A stretch of DNA of 64,000 nucleotides, taken from the NCBI GenBank assembly GCA_949318235.1, contig CASGGR010000039.1, forward strand, positions 806,001 to 870,000. Direction: 5' to 3'. Of this stretch, positions 35,799 through 48,100 are shown in pieces. Numbering within the stretch: position 1 is the first letter of the stretch; the number at the start of each line of letters is the position of its first letter. Below the pieces are notes generated by a model. It did not search any database. It was not told the origin of the DNA and worked only from the letters and a program-made list of their open reading frames with translations. The DNA comes from Ecdyonurus torrentis (lineage: Eukaryota > Arthropoda > Insecta > Ephemeroptera > Heptageniidae). Position numbers and translations under genes: made by a program.

Positions 35799-38013
35799 TC
35801 ATGACTTGGTTTGGCTACATGATGAGTAAAAACTAAAGTTGTCAATAACCCAAAAAGTATGCGTCGGAGCAAAAAAGTTCAAGATATCTTTTTTGTAGAG
35901 AATTGAAAAACCTATGTCATAAGTTAAATTTGATGTCTGTAGCATTCTTAGTTTTTGAGAAATCATCAAAACTAGTTTTAATCGTGTAAAAAGTATGATT
36001 AAAAACATTCAATAACATTTGGTTCTTGAAATAGACACTTTGTTTCATGACTTGGTTTGGCTACATGATGAGTGAAAACTAAAGTTGTCAATAACCCAAA
36101 AAGTATGCGTCGGAGCAAAAAAGTTCAAGATATCTTTTTTGTAGAGAATTGAAAAACCTATGTCATTAGTCAAATTTGATGTCTGTAGCATTCTTAGTTT
36201 TTGAGAAATCATCAAAACTAGTTTTAATCGTGTAAAAAGTATGATTAAAAACATTCAATAACATTTGGTTCTTGAAATAGACACTTTGTTTCATGACTTG
36301 GTTTGGCTACATGATGAGTGAAAACTAAAGTTGTCAATAACCCAAAAAGTATGCGTCGGAGCAAAAAAGTTCAAGATATCTTTTTTGTAGAGAATTGAAA
36401 AACCTATGTCATAAGTCAAATTTGATGTCTGTAGCATTCTTAGTTTTTGAGAAATCATCAAAACTAGTTTTAATCGTGTAAAAAGTATGATTTTTATCAT
36501 TCAATAACATTTGGTTCTTGAAATAGAAACTTTCTTTCATGACTTGGTTTGGCTACACGATGAGTGAAAACTTAAATTGTCAATAACCCAAAAAGTATGC
36601 GTCGGAGCAAAAAAGTTCAAGACATCTTTTTTGTAGAGACTTGAAAAACCTATGTTATAAGTCAAATTTGATGTCTGTAGCATTCTTAGTTTTTGAGCAA
36701 TCATCAAAACTAGTTTTAATCGTGTAAAAAGTATGAATAAAAACATTCAATAACATTTGGTTCTTGAAATAGACACTTTGTTTCATGACTTGGTTTGGCT
36801 ACATGATGAGTGAAAACTAAAGTTGTCAATAACCCAAAAAGTATGCGTCGGAGCAAAAAAGTTCAAGATATCTTTTTTGTAGAGAATTGAAAAACCTATG
36901 TCATTAGTCAAATTTGATGTCTGTAGCATTCTTAGTTTTTGAGCAATCATCAAAACTAGTTTTAATCGTGTAAAAAGTATGATTTTTATCATTCAATAAC
37001 ATTTGGTTCTTGAAATAGAAACTTTGTTTCATGACTTGGTTTGGCTACATAATAAGTGAAAACTAAAATTGTCAATAACCCAAAAAGTATGCGTCGGAGC
37101 AAAAAAGTTTAAGACATCTTTTTTGTAGAGAATTAAAAAACCTATGTTATAAGTCAAATTTGATGTCTGTAGCATTCTTAGTTTTTGAGCAATCATCAAA
37201 ACTAGTTTTAATCGTGTAAAAAGTATGATTTTTATCATTCAATAACATTTGGTTCTTGAAATAGAAACTTTGTTTCATGACTTGGTTTGGCTACATGATA
37301 AGTGAAAACTAAAATTGTCAATAACCCAAAAAGTATGCGTCGGAGCAAAAAAGTTTAAGACATCTTTTTTGTAGAGAATTAAAAAACCTATGTTATAAGT
37401 CAAATTTGATGTCTGTAGCATTCTTAGTTTTTGAGAAATCATCAAAACTAGTTTTAATCGTGTAAAAAGTATGATTAAAAACATTCAATAACATTTGGTT
37501 CTTGAAATAGACACTTTGTTTCATGACTTGGTTTGGCTACATGATGAGTGAAAACTAAAGTTGTCAATAACCCAAAAAGTATGCGTCGGAGCAAAAAAAT
37601 TCAAGATATCTTTTTTGTAGAGAATTGAAAAACCTATGTCATTAGTCAAATTTGATGTCTGTAGCATTCTTAGTTTTTGAGCAATCATCAAAACTAGTTT
37701 TAATCGTGTAAAAAGTATGATTTTTATCATTCAATAACATTTGGTTCTTGAAATAGAAACTTTGTTTCATGACTAGGTTTGGCTACATGATAAGTGAAAA
37801 CTAAAATTGTCAATAACCCAAAAAGTATGCGTCGGAGCAAAAAAGTTTAAGACATCTTTTTTGTAGAGAATCAAAAAAACCTATGTTATAAGTTAAATTT
37901 GATGTCTGTAGCATTCTTAGTTTTTGAGAAATCATCAAAACTAGTTTTAATCGTGTAAAAAGTATGATTCAAAACATTCAATAACATTTGGTTCTTGAAA
38001 TAGAAACTTTGTT
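35799..38013 (+). repeat. Nine-monomer block I-J-F-K-L-M-T-L-V (2215 bp)
   Basis: The monomers are I (GAGTAAAAAC plus AAGTTAAATTTG), J (TCATTAG with AAAAAC), F, K (ATAAAAAC), an L variant, an M variant with GAGCAAT and TTTATC, a T variant with AAAAAC and ACACTTTG, an L variant with AAAAAAATTC, then the 247-bp V. The same order with V is found at 57203-59417, and J to V is found at 44164-46132. Confidence 0.85.
37767..38013 (+). repeat. 247-bp monomer, class V (copy 1)
   Basis: It has one extra base in the A-run after GAATC (GAATCAAAAAAACC). It also has GACTAGG in place of GACTTGG, and AAGTTAAATTTG. The right end has CAAAAC and AAACTTTG and a B monomer follows, as in all four V copies. Confidence 0.93.
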
Positions 38014-41000
38014 TCATGACTTGGTTTGGCTACATGATGAGTGAAAACTAAAATTGTCAATAACCCAAAAAGTATGCGTCGAAGCAAAAAAGTTCAAGAC
38101 ATCTTTTTTGTAGAGAATTGAAAAACCTATGTCATAAGTCAAATTTGATGTCTGTAGCATTCTTAGTTTTTGAGAAATCATCAAAACTAGTTTTAATCGT
38201 GTAAAAAGTATGATTAAAAACATTCAATAACATTTGGTTCTTGAAATAGACACTTTGTTTCATGACTTGGTTTGGCTACATGATGAGTGAAAACTAAAGT
38301 TGTCAATAACCCAAAAAGTATGCGTCGGAGCAAAAAAGTTCAAGATATCTTTTTTGTAGAGAATTGAAAAACCTATGTCATAAGTCAAATTTGATGTCTG
38401 TAGCATTCTTAGTTTTTGAGAAATCATCAAAACTAGTTTTAATCGTGTAAAAAGTATGATTAAAAACATTCAATAACATTTGGTTCTTGAAATAGACACT
38501 TTGTTTCATGACTTGGTTTGGCTACATGATGAGTGAAAACTAAAGTTGTCAATAACCCAAAAAGTATGCGTCGGAGCAAAAAAGTTCAAGATATCTTTTT
38601 TGTAGAGAATTGAAAAACCTATGTCATAAGTCAAATTTGATGTCTGTAGCATTCTTAGTTTTTGAGAAATCATCAAAACTAGTTTTAATCGTGTAAAAAG
38701 TATGATTAAAAACATTCAATAACATTTGGTTCTTGAAATAGACACTTTGTTTCATGACTTGGTTTGGCTACATGATGAGTGAAAACTAAAGTTGTCAATA
38801 ACCCAAAAAGTATGCGTCGGAGCAAAAAAGTTCAAGATATCTTTTTTGTAGAGAATTGAAAAACCTATGTCATAAGTCAAATTTGATGTCTGTAGCATTC
38901 TTAGTTTTTGAGAAATCATCAAAACTAGTTTTAATCGTGTAAAAAGTATGATTTTTATCATTCAATAACATTTGGTTCTTGAAATAGAAACTTTCTTTCA
39001 TGACTTGGTTTGGCTACATGATGAGTGAAAACTAAAATTGTCAATAACCCAAAAAGTATGCGTCGGAGCAAAAAAGTTCAAGACATCTTTTTTGTAGAGA
39101 CTTGAAAAACCTATGTTATAAGTCAAATTTAATGTCTGTAGCATTCTTAGTTTTTGAGCAATCATCAAAACTAGTTTTAATCGTGTAAAAAGTATGATTT
39201 TTATCATTCAATAACATTTGGTTTTTGAAATAGTAACTTTGTTTCATGACTTGGTTTGGCTACATGATAAGTGAAAACTAAAATTGTCAATAACCCAAAA
39301 AGTATGCGTCGGAGCAAAAAAGTTTAAGACATCTTTTTTGTAGAGAATTAAAAAACCTATGTTATAAGTCAAATTTGATGTCTGTAGCATTCTTAGTTTT
39401 TGAGAAATCATCAAAACTAGTTTTAATCGTGTAAAAAGTATGATTCAAAACATTCAATAACATTTGGTTCTTGAAATAGAAACTTTGTTTCATGACTTGG
39501 TTTGGCTACATGATGAGTGAAAACTAAAATTGTCAATAACCCAAAAAGTATGCGTCGAAGCAAAAAAGTTCAAGACATCTTTTTTGTAGAGAATTGAAAA
39601 ACCTATGTCATAAGTCAAATTTGATGTCTGTAGCATTCTTAGTTTTTGAGAAATCATCAAAACTAGTTTTAATCGTGTAAAAAGTATGATTAAAAACATT
39701 CAATAACATTTGGTTCTTGAAATAGACACTTTGTTTCATGACTTGGTTTGGCTACATGATGAGTGAAAACTAAAATTGTCAATAACCCAAAAAGTATGCG
39801 TCGGAGCAAAAAAGTTCAAGACATCTTTTTTGTAGAGACTTGAAAAACCTATGTTATAAGTCAAATTTGATGTCTGTAGCATTCTTAGTTTTTGAGAAAT
39901 CATCAAAACTAGTTTTAATCGTGTAAAAAGTATGATTAAAAACATTCAATAACATTTGGTTCTTGAAATAGACACTTTGTTTCATGACTTGGTTTGGCTA
40001 CATGATGAGTGAAAACTAAAGTTGTCAATAACCCAAAAAGTATGCGTCGGAGCAAAAAAGTTCAAGATATCTTTTTTGTAGAGAATTGAAAAACCTATGT
40101 CATAAGTCAAACTTGATGTCTGTAGCATTCTTAGTTTTTGAGAAATCATCAAAAGTAGTCTTAATCGTGTAAAAAGTATGATTCAAAACATTCAATAACA
40201 TTTGGTTCTTGAAATAGAAACTTTGTTTCATGACTTGGTTTGGCTACATGATGAGTGAAAACTAAAATTGTCAATAACCCAAAAAGTATGCGTCGAAGCA
40301 AAAAAGTTCAAGACATCTTTTTTGTAGAGAATTGAAAAACCTATGATATAAGTCAAATTTAATGTCTGTAGCATTCTTAGTTTTTGAGAAATCATCAAAA
40401 CTAGTTTTAATCGTGTAAAAAGTATGATTAAAAACATTCAATAACATTTGGTTCTTGAAATAGACACTTTGTTTCATGACTTGGTTTGGCTACATGATGA
40501 GTAAAAACTAAAGTTGTCAATAACCCAAAAAGTATGCGTCGGAGCAAAAAAGTTCAAGATATCTTTTTTGTAGAGAATTGAAAAACCTATGTCATAAGTT
40601 AAATTTGATGTCTGTAGCATTCTTAGTTTTTGAGAAATCATCAAAACTAGTTTTAATCGTGTAAAAAGTATGATTAAAAACATTCAATAACATTTGGTTC
40701 TTGAAATAGACACTTTGTTTCATGACTTGGTTTGGCTACATGATGAGTGAAAACTAAAGTTGTCAATAACCCAAAAAGTATGCGTCGGAGCAAAAAAGTT
40801 CAAGATATCTTTTTTGTAGAGAATTGAAAAACCTATGTCATTAGTCAAATTTGATGTCTGTAGCATTCTTAGTTTTTGAGAAATCATCAAAACTAGTTTT
40901 AATCGTGTAAAAAGTATGATTAAAAACATTCAATAACATTTGGTTCTTGAAATAGACACTTTGTTTCATGACTTGGTTTGGCTACATGATGAGTGAAAAC

Positions 41001-41457
41001 TAAAGTTGTCAATAACCCAAAAAGTATGCGTCGGAGCAAAAAAGTTCAAGATATCTTTTTTGTAGAGAATTGAAAAACCTATGTCATAAGTCAAATTTGA
41101 TGTCTGTAGCATTCTTAGTTTTTGAGAAATCATCAAAACTAGTTTTAATCGTGTAAAAAGTATGATTTTTATCATTCAATAACATTTGGTTCTTGAAATA
41201 GAAACTTTCTTTCATGACTTGGTTTGGCTACACGATGAGTGAAAACTTAAATTGTCAATAACCCAAAAAGTATGCGTCGGAGCAAAAAAGTTCAAGACAT
41301 CTTTTTTGTAGAGACTTGAAAAACCTATGTTATAAGTCAAATTTGATGTCTGTAGCATTCTTAGTTTTTGAGCAATCATCAAAACTAGTTTTAATCGTGT
41401 AAAAAGTATGATTTTTATCATTCAATAACATTTGGTTCTTGAAATAGAAACTTTGTT
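38014..41457 (+). repeat. Third, partial copy of the 16-mer (14 monomers)
   Basis: The order is B, G, G, F, H, T, B, C, D, E-variant, I, J, F, K-hybrid. This matches 9969-13412 monomer for monomer, about 28 kb away. The B at 39490 lacks the AAAGGTATG change, so this copy predates that change or comes from a sister copy without it. The last K (41212) switches to TTTATC and AAACTTTG. Confidence 0.85.
41212..41457 (+). repeat. Hybrid monomer, K left / L-type right
   Basis: It begins with CACGATGAG and CTTAAATTG of class K but ends with TTTATC and AAACTTTG. An ATAATAAG N monomer follows, as happens after L. It marks the point where the 16-mer-like order passes to an N, B, C, D order. Confidence 0.75.
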
Positions 41458-44163
41458 TCATGACTTGGTTTGGCTACATAATAAGTGAAAACTAAAATTG
41501 TCAATAACCCAAAAAGTATGCGTCGAAGCAAAAAAGTTCAAGACATCTTTTTTGTAGAGAATTGAAAAACCTATGTCATAAGTCAAATTTGATGTCTGTA
41601 GCATTCTTAGTTTTTGAGAAATCATCAAAACTAGTTTTAATCGTGTAAAAAGTATGATTCAAAACATTCAATAACATTTGGTTCTTGAAATAGAAACTTT
41701 GTTTCATGACTTGGTTTGGCTACATGATGAGTGAAAACTAAAATTGTCAATAACCCAAAAAGTATGCGTCGAAGCAAAAAAGTTCAAGACATCTTTTTTG
41801 TAGAGAATTGAAAAACCTATGTCATAAGTCAAATTTGATGTCTGTAGCATTCTTAGTTTTTGAGAAATCATCAAAACTAGTTTTAATCGTGTAAAAAGTA
41901 TGATTAAAAACATTCAATAACATTTGGTTCTTGAAATAGACACTTTGTTTCATGACTTGGTTTGGCTACATGATGAGTGAAAACTAAAATTGTCAATAAC
42001 CCAAAAAGTATGCGTCGGAGCAAAAAAGTTCAAGACATCTTTTTTGTAGAGACTTGAAAAACCTATGTTATAAGTCAAATTTGATGTCTGTAGCATTCTT
42101 AGTTTTTGAGAAATCATCAAAACTAGTTTTAATCGTGTAAAAAGTATGATTAAAAACATTCAATAACATTTGGTTCTTGAAATAGACACTTTGTTTCATG
42201 ACTTGGTTTGGCTACATGATGAGTGAAAACTAAAGTTGTCAATAACCCAAAAAGTATGCGTCGGAGCAAAAAAGTTCAAGATATCTTTTTTGTAGAGAAT
42301 TGAAAAACCTATGTCATAAGTCAAACTTGATGTCTGTAGCATTCTTAGTTTTTGAGAAATCATCAAAAGTAGTCTTAATCGTGTAAAAAGTATGATTCAA
42401 AACATTCAATAACATTTGGTTCTTGAAATAGAAACTTTGTTTCATGACTTGGTTTGGCTACATGATGAGTGAAAACTAAAATTGTCAATAACCCAAAAAG
42501 TATGCGTCGAAGCAAAAAAGTTCAAGACATCTTTTTTGTAGAGAATTGAAAAACCTATGTCATAAGTCAAATTTGATGTCTGTAGCATTCTTAGTTTTTG
42601 AGAAATCATCAAAACTAGTTTTAATCGTGTAAAAAGTATGATTAAAAACATTCAATAACATTTGGTTCTTGAAATAGACACTTTGTTTCATGACTTGGTT
42701 TGGCTACATGATGAGTGAAAACTAAAATTGTCAATAACCCAAAAAGTATGCGTCGGAGCAAAAAAGTTCAAGACATCTTTTTTGTAGAGACTTGAAAAAC
42801 CTATGTTATAAGTCAAACTTGATGTCTGTAGCATTCTTAGTTTTTGAGAAATCATCAAAACTAGTTTTAATCGTGTAAAAAGTATGATTAAAAACATTCA
42901 ATAACATTTGGTTCTTGAAATAGACACTTTGTTTCATGACTTGGTTTGGCTACATGATGAGTGAAAACTAAAGTTGTCAATAACCCAAAAAGTATGCGTC
43001 GGAGCAAAAAAGTTCAAGATATCTTTTTTGTAGAGAATTGAAAAACCTATGTCATAAGTCAAACTTGATGTCTGTAGCATTCTTAGTTTTTGAGAAATCA
43101 TCAAAAGTAGTCTTAATCGTGTAAAAAGTATGATTCAAAACATTCAATAACATTTGGTTCTTGAAATAGAAACTTTGTTTCATGACTTGGTTTGGCTACA
43201 TGATGAGTGAAAACTAAAATTGTCAATAACCCAAAAAGTATGCGTCGAAGCAAAAAAGTTCAAGACATCTTTTTTGTAGAGAATTGAAAAACCTATGATA
43301 TAAGTCAAATTTAATGTCTGTAGCATTCTTAGTTTTTGAGAAATCATCAAAACTAGTTTTAATCGTGTAAAAAGTATGATTAAAAACATTCAATAACATT
43401 TGGTTCTTGAAATAGACACTTTGTTTCATGACTTGGTTTGGCTACATGATGAGTGAAAACTAAAGTTGTCAATAACCCAAAAAGTATGCGTCGGAGCAAA
43501 AAAGTTCAAGATATCTTTTTTGTAGAGAATTGAAAAACCTATGTCATTAGTCAAATTTGATGTCTGTAGCATTCTTAGTTTTTGAAAAATCATCAAAACT
43601 AGTTTTAATCGTGTAAAAAGTATGATTAAAAACATTCAATAACATTTGGTTCTTGAAATAGACACTTTGTTTCATGACTTGGTTTGGCTACATGATGAGT
43701 GAAAACTAAAGTTGTCAATAACCCAAAAAGTATGCGTCGGAGCAAAAAAGTTCAAGATATCTTTTTTGTAGAGAATTGAAAAACCTATGTCATAAGTCAA
43801 ATTTGATGTCTGTAGCATTCTTAGTTTTTGAGAAATCATCAAAACTAGTTTTAATCGTGTAAAAAGTATGATTTTTATCATTCAATAACATTTGGTTCTT
43901 GAAATAGAAACTTTCTTTCATGACTTGGTTTGGCTACACGATGAGTGAAAACTTAAATTGTCAATAACCCAAAAAGTATGCGTCGGAGCAAAAAAGTTCA
44001 AGACATCTTTTTTGTAGAGACTTGAAAAACCTATGTTATAAGTCAAATTTAATGTCTGTAGCATTCTTAGTTTTTGAGAAATCATCAAAACTAGTTTTAA
44101 TCGTGTAAAAAGTATGATTAAAAACATTCAATAACATTTGGTTCTTGAAATAGACACTTTGTT
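41458..44163 (+). repeat. Eleven-monomer block N-B-C-D-B-C-D-E-J-F-K
   Basis: It starts with an N monomer as in the middle region and continues with two B, C, D triplets. The C at 42688 has AACTTGATG, normally a D marker. The J at 43426 has GAAAAATC. The K at 43918 has AATTTAATG and GAGAAAT, unlike other K monomers, so it is another mosaic. Confidence 0.78.
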
Positions 44164-47116
44164 TCATGACTTGGTTTGGCTACATGATGAGTGAAAACTA
44201 AAGTTGTCAATAACCCAAAAAGTATGCGTCGGAGCAAAAAAGTTCAAGATATCTTTTTTGTAGAGAATTGAAAAACCTATGTCATTAGTCAAATTTGATG
44301 TCTGTAGCATTCTTAGTTTTTGAAAAATCATCAAAACTAGTTTTAATCGTGTAAAAAGTATGATTAAAAACATTCAATAACATTTGGTTCTTGAAATAGA
44401 CACTTTGTTTCATGACTTGGTTTGGCTACATGATGAGTGAAAACTAAAGTTGTCAATAACCCAAAAAGTATGCGTCGGAGCAAAAAAGTTCAAGATATCT
44501 TTTTTGTAGAGAATTGAAAAACCTATGTCATAAGTCAAATTTGATGTCTGTAGCATTCTTAGTTTTTGAGAAATCATCAAAACTAGTTTTAATCGTGTAA
44601 AAAGTATGATTTTTATCATTCAATAACATTTGGTTCTTGAAATAGAAACTTTCTTTCATGACTTGGTTTGGCTACACGATGAGTGAAAACTTAAATTGTC
44701 AATAACCCAAAAAGTATGCGTCGGAGCAAAAAAGTTCAAGACATCTTTTTTGTAGAGACTTGAAAAACCTATGTTATAAGTCAAATTTGATGTCTGTAGC
44801 ATTCTTAGTTTTTGAGCAATCATCAAAACTAGTTTTAATCGTGTAAAAAGTATGAATAAAAACATTCAATAACATTTGGTTCTTGAAATAGACACTTTGT
44901 TTCATGACTTGGTTTGGCTACATGATGAGTGAAAACTAAAGTTGTCAATAACCCAAAAAGTATGCGTCGGAGCAAAAAAGTTCAAGATATCTTTTTTGTA
45001 GAGAATTGAAAAACCTATGTCATTAGTCAAATTTGATGTCTGTAGCATTCTTAGTTTTTGAGCAATCATCAAAACTAGTTTTAATCGTGTAAAAAGTATG
45101 ATTTTTATCATTCAATAACATTTGGTTCTTGAAATAGAAACTTTGTTTCATGACTTGGTTTGGCTACATAATAAGTGAAAACTAAAATTGTCAATAACCC
45201 AAAAAGTATGCGTCGGAGCAAAAAAGTTTAAGACATCTTTTTTGTAGAGAATTAAAAAACCTATGTTATAAGTCAAATTTGATGTCTGTAGCATTCTTAG
45301 TTTTTGAGCAATCATCAAAACTAGTTTTAATCGTGTAAAAAGTATGATTTTTATCATTCAATAACATTTGGTTCTTGAAATAGAAACTTTGTTTCATGAC
45401 TTGGTTTGGCTACATGATAAGTGAAAACTAAAATTGTCAATAACCCAAAAAGTATGCGTCGGAGCAAAAAAGTTTAAGACATCTTTTTTGTAGAGAATTA
45501 AAAAACCTATGTTATAAGTCAAATTTGATGTCTGTAGCATTCTTAGTTTTTGAGAAATCATCAAAACTAGTTTTAATCGTGTAAAAAGTATGATTAAAAA
45601 CATTCAATAACATTTGGTTCTTGAAATAGACACTTTGTTTCATGACTTGGTTTGGCTACATGATGAGTGAAAACTAAAGTTGTCAATAACCCAAAAAGTA
45701 TGCGTCGGAGCAAAAAAATTCAAGATATCTTTTTTGTAGAGAATTGAAAAACCTATGTCATTAGTCAAATTTGATGTCTGTAGCATTCTTAGTTTTTGAG
45801 CAATCATCAAAACTAGTTTTAATCGTGTAAAAAGTATGATTTTTATCATTCAATAACATTTGGTTCTTGAAATAGAAACTTTGTTTCATGACTAGGTTTG
45901 GCTACATGATAAGTGAAAACTAAAATTGTCAATAACCCAAAAAGTATGCGTCGGAGCAAAAAAGTTTAAGACATCTTTTTTGTAGAGAATCAAAAAAACC
46001 TATGTTATAAGTTAAATTTGATGTCTGCAGCATTCTTAGTTTTTGAGAAATCATCAAAACTAGTTTTAATCGTGTAAAAAGTATGATTCAAAACATTCAA
46101 TAACATTTGGTTCTTGAAATAGAAACTTTGTTTCATGACTTGGTTTGGCTACATGATGAGTGAAAACTAAAATTGTCAATAACCCAAAAAGTATGCGTCG
46201 AAGCAAAAAAGTTCAAGACATCTTTTTTGTAGAGAATTGAAAAACCTATGTCATAAGTCAAATTTGATGTCTGTAGCATTCTTAGTTTTTGAGAAATCAT
46301 CAAAACTAGTTTTAATCGTGTAAAAAGTATGATTAAAAACATTCAATAACATTTGGTTCTTGAAATAGACACTTTGTTTCATGACTTGGTTTGGCTACAT
46401 GATGAGTGAAAACTAAAGTTGTCAATAACCCAAAAAGTATGCGTCGGAGCAAAAAAGTTCAAGATATCTTTTTTGTAGAGAATTGAAAAACCTATGTCAT
46501 AAGTCAAATTTGATGTCTGTAGCATTCTTAGTTTTTGAGAAATCATCAAAACTAGTTTTAATCGTGTAAAAAGTATGATTAAAAACATTCAATAACATTT
46601 GGTTCTTGAAATAGACACTTTGTTTCATGACTTGGTTTGGCTACATGATGAGTGAAAACTAAAGTTGTCAATAACCCAAAAAGTATGCGTCGGAGCAAAA
46701 AAGTTCAAGATATCTTTTTTGTAGAGAATTGAAAAACCTATGTCATAAGTCAAATTTGATGTCTGTAGCATTCTTAGTTTTTGAGAAATCATCAAAACTA
46801 GTTTTAATCGTGTAAAAAGTATGATTAAAAACATTCAATAACATTTGGTTCTTGAAATAGACACTTTGTTTCATGACTTGGTTTGGCTACATGATGAGTG
46901 AAAACTAAAGTTGTCAATAACCCAAAAAGTATGCGTCGGAGCAAAAAAGTTCAAGATATCTTTTTTGTAGAGAATTGAAAAACCTATGTCATAAGTCAAA
47001 TTTGATGTCTGTAGCATTCTTAGTTTTTGAGAAATCATCAAAACTAGTTTTAATCGTGTAAAAAGTATGATTTTTATCATTCAATAACATTTGGTTCTTG
47101 AAATAGAAACTTTCTT
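44164..47116 (+). repeat. Second copy of the J-to-F twelve-monomer run
   Basis: The order is J, F, K, L-variant, M-variant, T-variant, L-variant (AAAAAAATTC), V, B, G, G, F, as at 36045-38997. The private change AAAAAAATTC in the second L variant is shared with 37521 but not with 58925 or 60156. This ties these two runs together more closely than either is tied to the third. Confidence 0.85.
45886..46132 (+). repeat. 247-bp monomer, class V (copy 2)
   Basis: It carries the same V markers as 37767, plus a private CTGCAGC for CTGTAGC that creates a PstI-type CTGCAG site not seen elsewhere in the array. Confidence 0.93.
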
Positions 47117-47362
47117 TCATGACTTGGTTTGGCTACATGATGAGTGAAAACTAAAATTGTCAATAACCCAAAAAGTATGCGTCGGAGCAAAAAAGTTCAA
47201 GACATCTTTTTTGTAGAGAATTGAAAAACCTATGATATAAGTCAAATTTAATGTCTGTAGCATTCTTAGTTTTTGAGAAATCATCAAAACTAGTTTTAAT
47301 CGTGTAAAAAGTATGATTAAAAACATTCAATAACATTTGGTTCTTGAAATAGACACTTTGTT
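47117..47362 (+). repeat. Hybrid monomer, H left / E-variant right
   Basis: It follows F (AAACTTTC) as H does and has GGAGC, then GAATTG, GATATAAG, AATTTAATG and AAAAAC of the E variant. The switch lies between offsets 69 and 104. It ends the homology with 36045-38997. Confidence 0.78.
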
Positions 47363-48100
47363 TCATGACTTGGTTTGGCTACATGATGAGTGAAAACTAA
47401 AGTTGTCAATAACCCAAAAAGTATGCGTCGGAGCAAAAAAGTTCAAGATATCTTTTTTGTAGAGAATTGAAAAACCTATGTCATTAGTCAAATTTGATGT
47501 CTGTAGCATTCTTAGTTTTTGAGAAATCATCAAAACTAGTTTTAATCGTGTAAAAAGTATGATTAAAAACATTCAATAACATTTGGTTCTTGAAATAGAC
47601 ACTTTGTTTCATGACTTGGTTTGGCTACATGATGAGTGAAAACTAAAGTTGTCAATAACCCAAAAAGTATGCGTCGGAGCAAAAAAGTTCAAGATATCTT
47701 TTTTGTAGAGAATTGAAAAACCTATGTCATAAGTCAAATTTGATGTCTGTAGCATTCTTAGTTTTTGAGAAATCATCAAAACTAGTTTTAATCGTGTAAA
47801 AAGTATGATTTTTATCATTCAATAACATTTGGTTCTTGAAATAGAAACTTTCTTTCATGACTTGGTTTGGCTACACGATGAGTGAAAACTTAAATTGTCA
47901 ATAACCCAAAAAGTATGCGTCGGAGCAAAAAAGTTTAAGACATCTTTTTTGTAGAGAATTAAAAAACCTATGTTATAAGTCAAATTTGATGTCTGTAGCA
48001 TTCTTAGTTTTTGAGAAATCATCAAAACTAGTTTTAATCGTGTAAAAAGTATGATTCAAAACATTCAATAACATTTGGTTCTTGAAATAGAAACTTTGTT
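47363..48100 (+). repeat. Three monomers J, F and a K/T hybrid at a HOR boundary
   Basis: The third monomer (47855) has CACGATGAG and CTTAAATTG of class K, then TTTAAG, GAATTA, TTATAAG, CAAAAC and AAACTTTG of class T. The switch lies between offsets 40 and 82. B follows, as after T, and opens the 14-mer. Confidence 0.78.

Larger units (their letters stand above)
36045..44163 (+). repeat. 33-monomer composite unit (8119 bp)
   Basis: It runs from the J at 36045 to the K at 43918. The next monomers from 44164 repeat its first twelve classes (J, F, K, L, M, T, L, V, B, G, G, F) before diverging at 47117. The spacing is 33 times 246 plus 1, and the extra base comes from the 247-bp V monomer. Only the first third of a second copy remains. 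Confidence 0.75.

Noticed and set aside
37767..38013. A larger insertion or mobile element near 37.9 kb, suggested by the shift in register.
   Set aside because: The shift is a single extra base in an A-run, seen identically in four monomers.
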